A stretch of 22,500 nucleotides of DNA from Armadillidium nasatum (Eukaryota > Arthropoda > Malacostraca > Isopoda > Armadillidiidae): the NCBI GenBank assembly GCA_009176605.1, contig SEYY01022919.1:1-22500 (forward strand), given 5' to 3'. The position numbers and the translations under genes are program-made. The notes beneath the pieces are model-generated. The model saw only the letters and a list, made by a program, of their open reading frames with translations. It did no database searches and was not told the origin of the DNA. This document shows, piece after piece, positions 11,896 to 21,960 of the stretch (positions within the stretch are counted from its first letter, which is position 1; each line of letters begins with the position of its first letter).

Positions 11896-12617
11896 CCTTA
11901 AGATAGTATAGCTTATACTATAAAAGGCAAACTCGATAACAAAATATTGGGAGATTACCGTGCCTAGAGTGGAAAGATTTTATAAATGACAGTTCATGTT
12001 TCTTTTTATAATCTCTTGATTGACGAAATTATTAAAGATTTGGAACTCGAGGTGGAGGTAGTAAATAACACTGACTCTGATTATGAGGTTATAAAAGAAC
12101 CTGTAAAGACAATTAATTCCAAAATAATATTCAAATTTAATTTTAAGGTAAATTCTTCAGTTTTTACTTGTAAAATACAATTTTACTTTAACTACCGAAA
12201 TGTAGGGAACCCACAAGGTATAAAGAACATTTGAGTAACAAATTGAGGTCTTGAAAGAATTTGCACCTGTTATAAAATATGGAGAAGGTGTAAAATATAA
12301 TCCTCCTGATATTATAACTGGATGCTTCCAACCGTTACAATCTAAATTTGGGAGACATTATCGATCCGTCTGAATTTTTGTTTATCTGGTCTTGTACAAC
12401 AACCAATCTATCGGTTATGGATCTTTGTGATAGTAATAAAATAAAGAAGAATGATTCTCGAGGTAAATTTTTTTTTAATGAAAGGCATAGATGTAAATAA
12501 AAAAAAAAACAGGAAAATTCGAAATAAGATGTATTAATGAGAGCGAGAATGGTCTTCCCGGTGAGAGTAATAACTCATATAGGTTTTAATGAATGTAACA
12601 TGCGTAATCCAGTTTGA
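11896..12617 (+). pseudogene. Decayed, truncated tandem copy of the REJ-like C-terminal region
   Basis: Starting 41 bases after the TGA stop, the sequence repeats 10819 to about 11400 at an offset of about 1078 bases: the ATG-like point at 10908 recurs at 11986, and the DPSE...FIW-x-C segment recurs near 12370. It carries more substitutions than the near-identical array copies and lacks five bases after 12158 and two near 12317 relative to the first copy. The frame therefore reaches TGA at 12232-12234. Homology ends at about 12470 in a T-run, although a code-6 frame stays open to TGA near 12617. It looks like a broken duplicate rather than a second gene. It could instead be a diverged in-frame continuation damaged by sequencing errors. 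Confidence 0.65.
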
Positions 12618-12619
12618 AA

Positions 12620-13102
<483 letters not shown>

Positions 13103-13106
13103 GTGA

Positions 13107-13355
13107 CATCCTAATATTTTAACAACTGATTCGCTCTCATGTTTCATTACTAAACAACAAAAGCTTTAAAAATCAGCTCGTTTTCCTAAAGAAAATTCTA
13201 ACTACTGGGTCTTGGGAAGTTACGAATCAGCTATAGCTCATTACTGCTATACTGTATATGATGGTTTTAAATTATTTAGGCGAATTTCTGAGCATAGTAA
13301 GGAAATGTTGGAGATTTGTGATCCTTTAGATAGATCTGGCTTCTGGCAACACTGA
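13107..13355 (+). pseudogene. Weak open segment of 82 codons in ciliate code, unknown
   Basis: This segment is open between TGA 13104 and TGA 13353-13355 if its single TAA is read as Gln. The C-terminal 60 residues (including Y-W-V-L-G-S-Y-E-S and a later L-E-I-C-D-P-L-D-R-S) look protein-like, and this part is also open in the standard code. I do not recognise it. It could be a remnant of the code-6 gene, a host exon, or chance. Confidence 0.25.
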
Positions 13356-13861
13356 ACCATGCGATGTTCTTGAAAATCTTGACTAAAGGAAAACGTCTTT
13401 AACAAAGTATGGATATAATAGAAGTAATGAAATTGAATATTAGTTTTTTATCAGTCAGTTTTCAAATAAATTATGACGTAGGCTGCTACTCACAAAATTC
13501 AAATAAATGGAAGAAACCATGATATAAATATATATACTATGAAGAAACCAAGAAAAAGAAACTCAACTATGATCAATCCCTCTAAAATATACGAAAGGCC
13601 TTGATATTATCAAGCCATCATCATCAAGCCTTGCTATGATGATGATTGTGACGTCATCCACATCTAGATTTATTTAAATCTATTGACAAATCACAGCCCA
13701 AAGTTGTTTGAAATCACGTTTACGTCATAGATCTCTCAAAGTACTGGTAGGCAGAATTTTATATCATAAGATTACATTACTTAAAATATTTATACTTTGC
13801 CTTTAATGAGATTTTTATGTTACTTTTTATTTTTTAATCATTTATAAAAAGATTTTGAGGT
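13356..13861. other. Non-coding AT-rich stretch with CRE-like palindrome
   Basis: No supported gene. It contains the palindrome TGACGTCA at 13649-13656, identical to a cAMP-response element, and just before it a 10-bp inverted repeat (atcatcatca / tgatgatgat) with a 10-base loop. Neither can be tied to a transcription unit. Confidence 0.4.
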
Positions 13862-13864
13862 TGA

Positions 13865-14611
13865 GGATTTATTATGAAAATGAGCATTCACTTTCTAATT
13901 TACAATTAGAAAACTGCATATGTTTGCTTATATTAAAAAAATCAAGATGATTTTGGAAATTCCAGATCAATTAAAAAGAGTTTAGTGAGAGCAAAGTATA
14001 TAGATAGTACCGTTGTGAAAGTCTGGTGTCAACATAAGTTGAATATCATTTTTGTAGTGAAAGGATTTAATGGTAGTTTAGAAACAACTGATAGAGATAT
14101 TTGTTTAAATCGCGACACAGAAATAATTTAAGAAACAAAACAGTATGAAGCTTCAAAAGTACATAAAAAAAAAAAAGAATATACAATTGGAAACCATATC
14201 TTCCTATCAAGAATGTCCCATTCAAAAAGAAGTTGGAGATTTGTTTTGAATAATTCTTAGATGTAAATTCTGGTGATTCCATAACAGATATTTCCTACCT
14301 GGTATATGGCCTGGTAATTGCTAATTATATGGAAGGAAATGAATATATTTTAAAATATAACATCTATAAACATAAAAGAAAAACAATCAAGCCTGGTAGA
14401 CCAAAAAAAAATATATAAAAATTATAAATGCATAGTATATGAATGTGTATTTTCAGGTGGTTCTACCCAAATGTAGCCCTTTTTACCCCCGGTAGGAATA
14501 ATGAAATATAAAAATTATTGGTCATTTATAGATAAGTCTTCAAATGTTATGCAATTGTATTTTATTAAATTAAATATCATTGAAAAAGTAAAAAATTGGG
14601 AGATAAATTTA
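13865..14611 (+). pseudogene. Possible further REJ-like coding remnant in ciliate code
   Basis: One frame has no TGA for about 250 codons (13862 to 14609-14611) but contains many TAA/TAG. In the neighbouring frame, 14190-14440 is more protein-like. There LVIANYMEGNEYILKYNIYK aligns well with the L-x-I...SGN-x-YT-x-x-Y...R segment of the array domains (for example 9290-9355). A frame change at the A-run near 14165 would join the two. If real, code-6 DNA extends beyond the 133-bp (TA)n tract. Chance openness in AT-rich DNA is the alternative, and the similarity covers only about 25 residues. Confidence 0.35.
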
Positions 14612-14980
14612 TGACTGCATTTTGTTTCATTTTGCATTCTGCATGTTTGAAATACCCTTGAAGTTTTTTAATGTCTACATTTTTATATTTTTCTAATGTT
14701 TTTTATGTTTTAAATACTAATTACCTTAAATGCATATTTGTTTCCCTTAGAGTAGTTAAATGATATTTATTCCTAATTCTAGAATTTCAAATTATAGATA
14801 TAAAAGTAATTATTTTTCAATAGACTTAAAAAAAAGATGGGGAAAATAAATTATAATATTTTTAAATTATTAAAAATTTGATATTAATTTATAAAATATG
14901 GTATTACAGTTTAATATTCATCTAAGTCATACAACATGAGTAGAGAAATATATCAGGAAAAGTATCGGGATTAAAAAAGG
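14612..14980. other. AT-rich stretch, nothing recognised
   Basis: No gene, RNA or repeat found on either strand. If the code-6 sequence really reaches about 14.6 kb, the junction with host DNA should lie in or near this interval. Confidence 0.5.
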
Positions 14981-14984
14981 TTTG

Positions 14985-15058
14985 GGGCTGGGTGGTTTCT
15001 ATTCCTCCTTGAAAAGGGCTCTGCCCATAAGTAGTGAAAATCTGTAAAAAAAATATTT
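14985..15058 (+). mobile_element. 3' tail fragment of the non-LTR retrotransposon family
   Basis: Bases 15004-15026 are an exact reverse-complement match (23 bases) to 18937-18959, the 3' end of the large minus-strand retrotransposon. The match continues with mostly transition differences to a short A-run near 15046-15053, as expected for an old 3'-end insertion on the plus strand. It includes the hairpin motif GGGCTCTGCCC (15016-15026). This is the leftmost sequence I can assign confidently to the host genome. Confidence 0.65.
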
Positions 15059-15196
15059 TTTTATATGTACTTTATTTGACTTAAACCATTTATTTTATTT
15101 TTATATATTTTTTTAATCGTCAAATAATAAAATAAAATTATTTTTTGATACAGGTTACATCATTTCCCATATCACTCATAGTTTTGGGGGTTCAAA

Positions 15197-15208
15197 GGGC
15201 AGAGCCCC
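15197..15208 (-). repeat. Second GGGCTCTGCCC-type motif, inverted
   Basis: GGGCAGAGCCCC on the plus strand is the inverse of the motif at 15016-15026. Flanking similarity to the retrotransposon tail is limited here, so this is only a possible further tail fragment. Confidence 0.35.
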
Positions 15209-15420
15209 TTATAGACAATCTTTATATATCACACATTCATATGTATTTACTCATTTTATATGAGAGTTCTGCCCCTTCCCCCCCCTGTACACCCTATCCC
15301 GAATAGTGGGGGAAATATAATTATTTATACCTGGAATTACAAATAGCAATTTACTAATACTTTTTTTTGAAGAATAAGAAAATATAAATTATTAATAAAA
15401 ACAATTTATATTACATGGAG

Positions 15421-15423
<3 letters not shown>

Positions 15424-15511
<88 letters not shown>
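15424..15511. repeat. (TA)n microsatellite, 88 bp
   Basis: Uninterrupted TA run in AT-rich non-coding DNA. Confidence 0.98.
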
Positions 15512-15514
<3 letters not shown>

Positions 15515-15563
15515 TATTATACTTGCAAAATACTAAATTTTTTATGTATTGCATATAAATACC

Positions 15564-15600
15564 ATTATATTTGCAAAATGTTAAATTTTGCAAATATAAT
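15564..15600. repeat. Perfect 15-bp hairpin
   Basis: attatatttgcaaaa at 15564-15578 is exactly inverted at 15586-15600 with a 7-base loop. The left arm also recurs, with one change, at 15516-15530. It may be the end of a small inverted-repeat element, or a local duplication. Confidence 0.8.
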
Positions 15601-16680
<1,080 letters not shown>

Positions 16681-16681
16681 T

Positions 16682-16683
<2 letters not shown>

Positions 16684-16733
<50 letters not shown>

Positions 16734-16771
16734 CATATTTCTTTTTTTTTTTTTAAAAAAAAAAAAAAAAA
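16684..16771. repeat. T50 homopolymer and T13A17 tract
   Basis: A 50-base T-run, nine other bases, then T13 directly followed by A17. A minus-strand poly(A) tail of a retroelement is one possible origin, but no element body is recognised beside it. Confidence 0.85.
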
Positions 16772-16855
16772 CTATAGTTATATTACGTAATTTCAATTTT
16801 TTGCACCTCCCTAAAGTTAAAATTCAGAAATTTTAATTAGTTTTCCCCATCTTAC

Positions 16856-16857
<2 letters not shown>

Positions 16858-16947
<90 letters not shown>
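16858..16947. repeat. (TA)n microsatellite, 90 bp
   Basis: Uninterrupted TA run, about 175 bases upstream of the first FKBP8 exon. Confidence 0.98.
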
Positions 16948-16952
<5 letters not shown>

Positions 16953-17123
16953 TTAAAAACTTAAAATTTCAGTATATATTGTATATTTATCGTATACCAA
17001 AGAATTCTGTCTGACATACTATTTATTATAAGGTATAAAATTTATTGACTCTATCATACTCTGTGGACTTAACTACAATTTACCCTTGATATAAATCTTG
17101 GATATACCCTTTTCTGTCTTCAG

Positions 17124-17271
17124 TATATACATTGGCAGTATCACATTGTGCCTTTTTGTTATAATGGATTTGAAAGTTAAAGACTCGAATGAAAATATCA
17201 GTAAAATGCCTTGTGAAGATGAAGAATCAGAATGGATGGATGTTCTTGGAACTGGAAGCTTGAAAAAAAAG
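17124..17271 (+). CDS. FKBP8: FKBP8-type immunophilin, first coding exon
   Basis: An exon with a start codon at 17164 encodes 36 residues ending SEWMDVLGTGSLKKK, followed by a GT donor at 17272 in phase 0. The E-W-(L/M)-D-(V/I)-L-G-x-G motif followed by basic residues is the hallmark just upstream of the FK506-binding domain of FKBP8 (FKBP38; zonda in Drosophila), a membrane-anchored mitochondrial/ER immunophilin with TPRs that binds Bcl-2 and acts in mitophagy. An acidic patch (C-E-D-E-E) precedes it, as in the family. The likely 3' splice site is tctgtcttcag ending at 17123, leaving a 40-base 5' UTR; this start is inferred. The protein continues in the exon at 18546. No TAA/TAG is in frame, so the standard code applies. 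Confidence 0.8.
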
Positions 17272-17519
17272 GTATGGAGTATGCTTTATACTTACTGGTA
17301 TTAAGTAATCACATGTAAAATACATATATGTATGATATACTTAAGCCTAAAGTATACCAGTAGCAAATTATTTCCACTTAGGTTTAATCACTTGTATCAA
17401 ATAAAATCTAAAATTGTTTGTATTTCTTTATGAATTCTTTTAGGTTTGCCCCTTTTTTGCATATCTTATTGATATATAAACTTGTACATGATAGATAAGT
17501 CTCAGTAATACTTATACAC

Positions 17520-17522
<3 letters not shown>

Positions 17523-17617
<95 letters not shown>
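17523..17617. repeat. (TA)n microsatellite, 95 bp, in FKBP8 intron
   Basis: TA run inside the first FKBP8 intron (17272-18545), just left of a decayed retrotransposon fragment. Confidence 0.98.
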
Positions 17618-17618
<1 letters not shown>

Positions 17619-17649
17619 TCTTTCTGCTCTCTCTCTGAGATTAATATTA

Positions 17650-18457
17650 AAAATGTGTTTGTCCTGACAGTATCCTTCTCAAAACTTATGCTTCTGAGCT
17701 TGCACCCTGAATTGGTAAATTTTTTTGACTTTGTCTTTCTACTTCAACCTTCCTTTCTTTCTGGAAATTATGCTCATTCAGCCTGTCCCCAAAATGGGGG
17801 ACCCCTCTCATCCCTCTGCCTATTAATTTATTTCTTTAACCTCCATTCTTTTTTAAGTTTTTCCTTAACAGGAAGATTTTGAAATTTCTTGATTATTCTA
17901 ATCTTATTTCTGATCATCAGTTTGGTTTTTGTAAAGAACACCTTATTAGTGATCTTTTTTCCCTTTTCTCTGACTCTGGTTTTGCACTCTCCGGAATTTT
18001 GGCAAATGTTTTTCTATCTTGTAAGGCATATTGAAACCTTTGATAGATTCTGGTGCAAAGCTTTGATTACTAAATTTCCCTTTTTTGGAATCTATTCTTC
18101 TCCCTGATTTTCTTTCCAGTCATTCTAAAGCAGCTGTTATAAATGGGCCACCATTTTTCATTTAAATCTATTAATAGTGATGTTCTTCAGGGATCTGTCC
18201 TGTCTCCAATTTTTCTGTTTCTCATCACCTGCTACTTCTCCTATCTACTTTTACACCAGTGACTCCACTTCTTCATTATTTCTTTCAGTTTGAAAGCTAC
18301 CCATCTCAACAGCAGTTAATTGATGCTAGGAGGGTAACCTTGGAACTACCAACCTCTGATCTTTCTTGTATTTCAAATTGGGCCAGAGAAAAAATTTTCA
18401 ATGCTGAAAAACTCAGTCCCTCCATATTTCTTTCTCGACACAACCTTCCATGCAACT

Positions 18458-18460
<3 letters not shown>
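17650..18460 (+). mobile_element. Decayed non-LTR reverse transcriptase fragment in FKBP8 intron
   Basis: Broken frames on the plus strand still read like the reverse transcriptase of the minus-strand element further right. ISDHQFGF followed by a degenerate helper segment lies near 17910-17950. F-D-R-F-W (about 18040) is the region after the first catalytic Asp, and D-V-L-Q-GSVLSP-I-F-L-F-L (18179-18225) is the GVPQGSVLSP motif with changes. S-Q-Q-Q-L...TSDLSCISNW...SRHNLP (18300-18450) is the thumb region. The YADD motif is lost, and many stops and shifts show it is long dead. It ends at the (TA)n tract beside the next exon. It is a different subfamily from the 19-22 kb copy, judging by sequence differences. 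Confidence 0.75.
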
Positions 18461-18525
<65 letters not shown>

Positions 18526-18541
18526 TATATTATATATATAA
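18461..18541. repeat. (TA)n microsatellite abutting a 3' splice site
   Basis: A TA run, imperfect from about 18517, stops four bases before the first base of the FKBP8 exon at 18546. It fills the place of the polypyrimidine tract. Confidence 0.95.
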
Positions 18542-18545
18542 ATAG

Positions 18546-18680
18546 ATATTGAAGGAAGGTATTACAGACTCAAGACCAACAAAACGAGACACCGTTCGAA
18601 TAAATGCTATTGGAAGACTTGAAAACGGAATCCAGTTTGAAGAGCTTCATGACTTAGTTTTCACTGTTGGAGATGGAGAG
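18546..18680 (+). CDS. FKBP8: FKBP8-type immunophilin, second coding exon (start of FK506-binding domain)
   Basis: An exon of 45 codons in phase 0, preceded by AG (18544-18545) and followed by GT (18681). It starts I-L-K-E-G-I-T-D-S-R-P and contains G-R-L-E-N-G and L-V-F-T-V-G-D-G-E. These are the first beta strands of the FKBP prolyl-isomerase domain, and L-E-x-G...(L/F)-x-(L/V)-G-D is typical of FKBP8, whose domain is a poor isomerase. It joins in frame to K-K-K of the 17124-17271 exon. The rest of the domain, the TPRs and the membrane anchor are not in the window; the following intron holds the 3-kb retrotransposon and runs past 22,500 as far as I can see. Confidence 0.82.
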
Positions 18681-18681
18681 G

Positions 18682-18689
18682 TATTATTA

Positions 18690-18742
<53 letters not shown>
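18682..18742. repeat. (TTA)n microsatellite at a 5' splice site
   Basis: A trinucleotide run that begins within the donor site of the FKBP8 exon (GT at 18681) and makes up the first 60 bases of the intron. Confidence 0.95.
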
Positions 18743-18744
<2 letters not shown>

Positions 18745-18936
18745 ACATGGATTTGTTAACCCTGTTACATGTTGAGATGCCCAATGAATTGCACAATATG
18801 TTCCAATAACCCTTAAATTACTGACATTATGTTCATATATCTCAAAGAATATTAGAATCTTGCTATTAATCATTTTTAAAGAGACTGTTATATTGTTTTT
18901 TTTTTTTTTTTTTTTCTATAGAACGCCACCGCTCAC

Positions 18937-18959
18937 GGGCAGAGCCCTTTTCAAGGAGG
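18937..18959 (-). repeat. Conserved LINE 3'-end block with GGGCTCTGCCC hairpin
   Basis: Identical in inverted orientation to 15004-15026. It lies about 20 bases from the A-tail. The core GGGC-TCT-GCCC can fold as a 4-bp stem, a plausible recognition feature for the element's reverse transcriptase. Confidence 0.7.
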
Positions 18960-19000
18960 GGGCACACACATAGAGACAAAACACATGCAAACGCACACAC

Positions 19001-20768
19001 CTAACGCACAGCCCTCAGGTGGGCGCAGACGGAAGCCTTGAAGAGTGGAAGGTTAAATACAGAAGGAAAAATAGAAGAAGGTAGAGAGTTCCACAGAATA
19101 GAGGTGGCTGGAAAGAAAGAGGTACCACAACGGGCTAGTCTGGGATTTCCCACTTCCACACAAAATTGGTGCGAAAGCAGGGCACCCCTTGTGCAACGAG
19201 GACGACGCAATGGAGGAGGAATGCGAGAGGCCAATTCTCTCGAGCACCTGCCATTGTAGTACCTGTAGAAAAGAGATAGCGCGCCAACGTCACGTCGCAG
19301 AGACAGAGGGTCAAGAGAGTTTGAAAGTAGGGGACAGTTAATTAATCTTTTAGCTTTTGACTCAACCCTATCCAGAAGAGAGGAGGAGCCGGAGCCCCCC
19401 AAATGTGAGAACAGTACTCCATACAAGGGCGAATAAGACCCCTATATATTTGGAGTAACTGTTCAGAAGAGAAAAATTCTCGCAATCTGAACAGAACTCC
19501 CAGCTTCTTAGAGGCAGCTTTAGCAACCATTGTGATATGTGGTTTCCAAGATAGTTTGTTGTTTATGTTTAGACCAAGAATGTTAATGTTATTTACAGGT
19601 GAGACGGGAGAGCCATCGAAGAGGATAGGAAAGTTAGGAGGTGTTTTTGAGAGGGAGATGTGAAGAAGTTGAGTTTTTAAAGAGTTGAATTTCACAAGGT
19701 TGCTATGACCCCACCGGGAAATCCCATCCAGAATCGGCAAGAATAGAATTGGAAAGTTGAAGACGAGAAGCAACTCTAGAAGCAAAAGAGGGAGCAGATT
19801 TGAAATGAGTAGAAGAATGCAGAGTTGAATCATCAGCATAAGAGTGAACAGAGTTAGAAGTGCAGTGGAGAAGATCGTTAATGAAAAGTAAGAATAAGGT
19901 TGGAGATAAAACAGAACCCTGAGGAACACCACAGTTGACAGAAAAGGAGGAAGAGGTCGATCCATCTACAACTGCCGAAATGGAACGATCTGAGAGAAAA
20001 CTAGACAATAGTAAGCAAAGAGAAGGAGGAAACCCAAAGGAGGGGAGCTTGGAGAGCAGTGACGCATGCCACACCCGGTCAAAAGCCTTGGATATGTCAA
20101 GCGCCACCACACAAGACTCCCCGAAGTCCCTAAGGGCAGAAGACCATAGATCAGTAAGATAGGAAAGTATGTCACCAGTTGACCTCGAGCGTCGAAAGCC
20201 ATACTGGTGATCAGAAAGAAGAGAATGAAAACTCCTAAATGATCCAGGAAATGAGAGTTTAGAAGAGTTTCAAAAATTTTAGATAGAACACAGGTGAGAG
20301 CTATAGGTCGATAGTTAGAAGGGTCAGAGCGACTACCTTTTTTCGGGATCGGTTGAACAAACGCACGCTTCCAGCATTGAGGAAAAGTATTAGTATTAAG
20401 GCATAGAGAGTAGAGTTGAACGAGGACAGGCGCCAACTCGGAAGCACACTCCCTCAGAACCCGAGGGGGAATGCCATCCGGGCCACTGGCCTTCCTGACG
20501 TTCATAGATTTCAGGATCCCATGCACCTGATCATGAGTAATTACAGGCAGGGACATGGGACACCTGAGAGGAGAAGGAGTAGGAGGAGGGATGTCAGAAT
20601 CGAGCAGGGTGGAATTAGATGAAAAAAGGAGGCCGAAGAGATTAGCCTTTTCAGAAGGAGTATTAGCAACAGACCATCAGAGCGAATAAGAGGAGGAAAG
20701 GCAGATTTACAGAAGTTGTTAGAGATATTTTTGACAAGAGGCCAGAAATTTTTCAGTAGGAGAGCCAT
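19001..20768 (-). pseudogene. LINE ORF2, reverse transcriptase and C-terminal part, frameshifted
   Basis: The reverse transcriptase reads from about 20,556 down. K-A-S-G-P-D-G-I-P-P then P-I-P-K-K-G...NYRPIALT are the fingers motifs. A frame change near 20,230 moves to V-A-L-D-I-S-K-A-F-D-R-V-W (catalytic Asp, start 20,110), then GVPQGSVLSP and YADD (19,840-19,829). A second shift near 19,720 leads to S-K-T-Q-L...N-I-L-G-L-N and a third near 19,390 to the C-terminal E-Y-C-S-H-I-W-G and L-D-R-V-E-S-K-A region, ending at 19,001. All catalytic Asp residues survive, so only the frame breaks kill it. The pieces overlap or abut, so the gene is otherwise complete. Some breaks could be assembly errors. 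Confidence 0.88.
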
Positions 20769-21014
20769 GGAGGTCAGCGCACTTCCTTTTTATGAAAGTA
20801 CGCTTAGCCCGTCGAAGAACATCCCTGCAACGATTCCGAGCTGAATGAAAATTAGCAAGAGTGATAGGAGAAGGAGAGTTTTTCCATTCACGATAAGCAC
20901 TGTCTCTCTCGCGAAGGGCAAGAGAACAGCCGTCATCGAACCATGGATTTTGAGGAGAAAAAGATTTAGTTGAAGATGGAATGAATCTGCTCATCCCATC
21001 AAGGATAACGGCCC

Positions 21015-21879
21015 CTACCTTTTCAGCAGAGACAGAAGCGTCCCCCGAGACAAAGCAAGATTCACTCCAATGATAGTTAGCAAAGAAGCGGCGCATTGCC
21101 CCCAATTAGCCCGATTAAAGTGCCAGAAAGTACGTTTAAGGCATGGTGGAGCTGTTGGAGAGAAAGCATTATAACTAAGAGCTATAAGATTATGGTCAGA
21201 GTTACCAATAGGAGGGAAAATGGTGTATTTATATCTAGAAGGAGTAGTGGTGAAGCATAAATCAAGTGTATTCAAGAATTGGTTAGGACGATCTGGAATG
21301 TGTGTGGGTTCACTAATCAATTGCTCCAAGATCGTTAAGAATACTGAATGATTGGGCCTCCCTCCCACCTGTATCAGTATGAGAGGAGCCCAACCATTCA
21401 GTGTGGTGTACGTTGAAATCCCCTAAATAGAGGACTTCAGCATTTGGATGAGAAGAAGTGACAGTCTCGTGAGTAGTAGTAAGGTATTGAAAAAAAACTG
21501 GAAAATCTGTTCCATTAGGGGAGCAGTAGCAGAAACACAAGATAATTGTAGTAGTAGGAAGACAGATTTTAAGCCATAAGACGTCGAAATTAGGAGATTC
21601 TAGATTTACGAGACGTGTCACAGGAGTGTTAATGTTAATATAGGCACAGACTCCACCATTTAGACGGAAATTGTGAAAAAAGTTGTAGTTAGAGACATTA
21701 AGATTGCAAGAGAAAGAATCCCTGTCCAACTGGGTCTCAGACAGAAGCAAAAGGTTAGGAAGAGAGTTAGTGAGGTAGTGTTCAACAGACGCTAAATTAG
21801 ATCGAAGGCCACGAACGTTAGCAAAGGAAATGGAAAGCCCCCGTCTACGCCCAACCCCACGATCACTCGAATTAGGCAT
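21015..21879 (-). pseudogene. LINE ORF2, APE-type endonuclease part, frameshifted
   Basis: The frame starts at 21,879. Residue N21 (F-A-N-V-R-G), E48 (S-E-T-Q) and G-D-F-N at 153-156 are the Asn, catalytic Glu and Asp-Asn motifs of the exonuclease-endonuclease-phosphatase fold that nicks the target DNA. A frame change near 21,320-21,340 continues to N-T-L-D-L and S-D-H (about 21,200-21,190), the final catalytic Asp-His pair. Another shift near 21,080 leads into the linker to the reverse transcriptase (F-S-P-Q-N-P-W-F-D-D, R-R-A-K-R). The full set of active-site motifs remains. The start Met is natural-looking, as the FANVRGLRSN motif usually lies near the ORF2 start. Confidence 0.85.
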
Positions 21880-21960
21880 TCAAAAAAATTTGATTTAAAC
21901 TTAAAGGATAAAGAATACCATTCATGTATCTTTTACAGGTTTCTTCTTTTCTCTGTGCCA

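Larger units (their letters stand above)
18896..21960 (-). mobile_element. Non-LTR (LINE) retrotransposon, minus strand, inactive copy in an FKBP8 intron
   Basis: Read on the minus strand, the element has an endonuclease part (21,879 down to about 21,015), a linker, a reverse transcriptase with YADD, a C-terminal region and a 3' end with a 20-base A-tail (T-run at 18896-18915 on the plus strand). An A-tail and an APE-type endonuclease with no LTRs mark a LINE. The protein resembles 'jockey'-annotated elements I associate with decapod crustaceans; the exact clade is not certain. I see no ORF1/gag with CCHC knuckles upstream, so it is either 5'-truncated or of a type lacking it. The 5' boundary is approximate, and no target-site duplication was found by eye. 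Several frameshifts make it non-autonomous now. Confidence 0.9.

Noticed and set aside
14067-14282. Minus-strand ORF of 71 codons rich in Phe and Leu
   Set aside because: It is antisense to the possible REJ-like remnant, has no recognisable motif, and is easily expected in AT-rich DNA.
18549-18873. ORFs running through the (TTA)n tract as poly-Leu or poly-Ile
   Set aside because: The plus-strand one is exon read-through beyond a good GT donor at 18681; the minus-strand one is microsatellite only.
19935-20622. Plus-strand ORFs across the reverse transcriptase (19038, 19935, 20416)
   Set aside because: They are antisense shadows of the minus-strand LINE protein, which carries all the family motifs.
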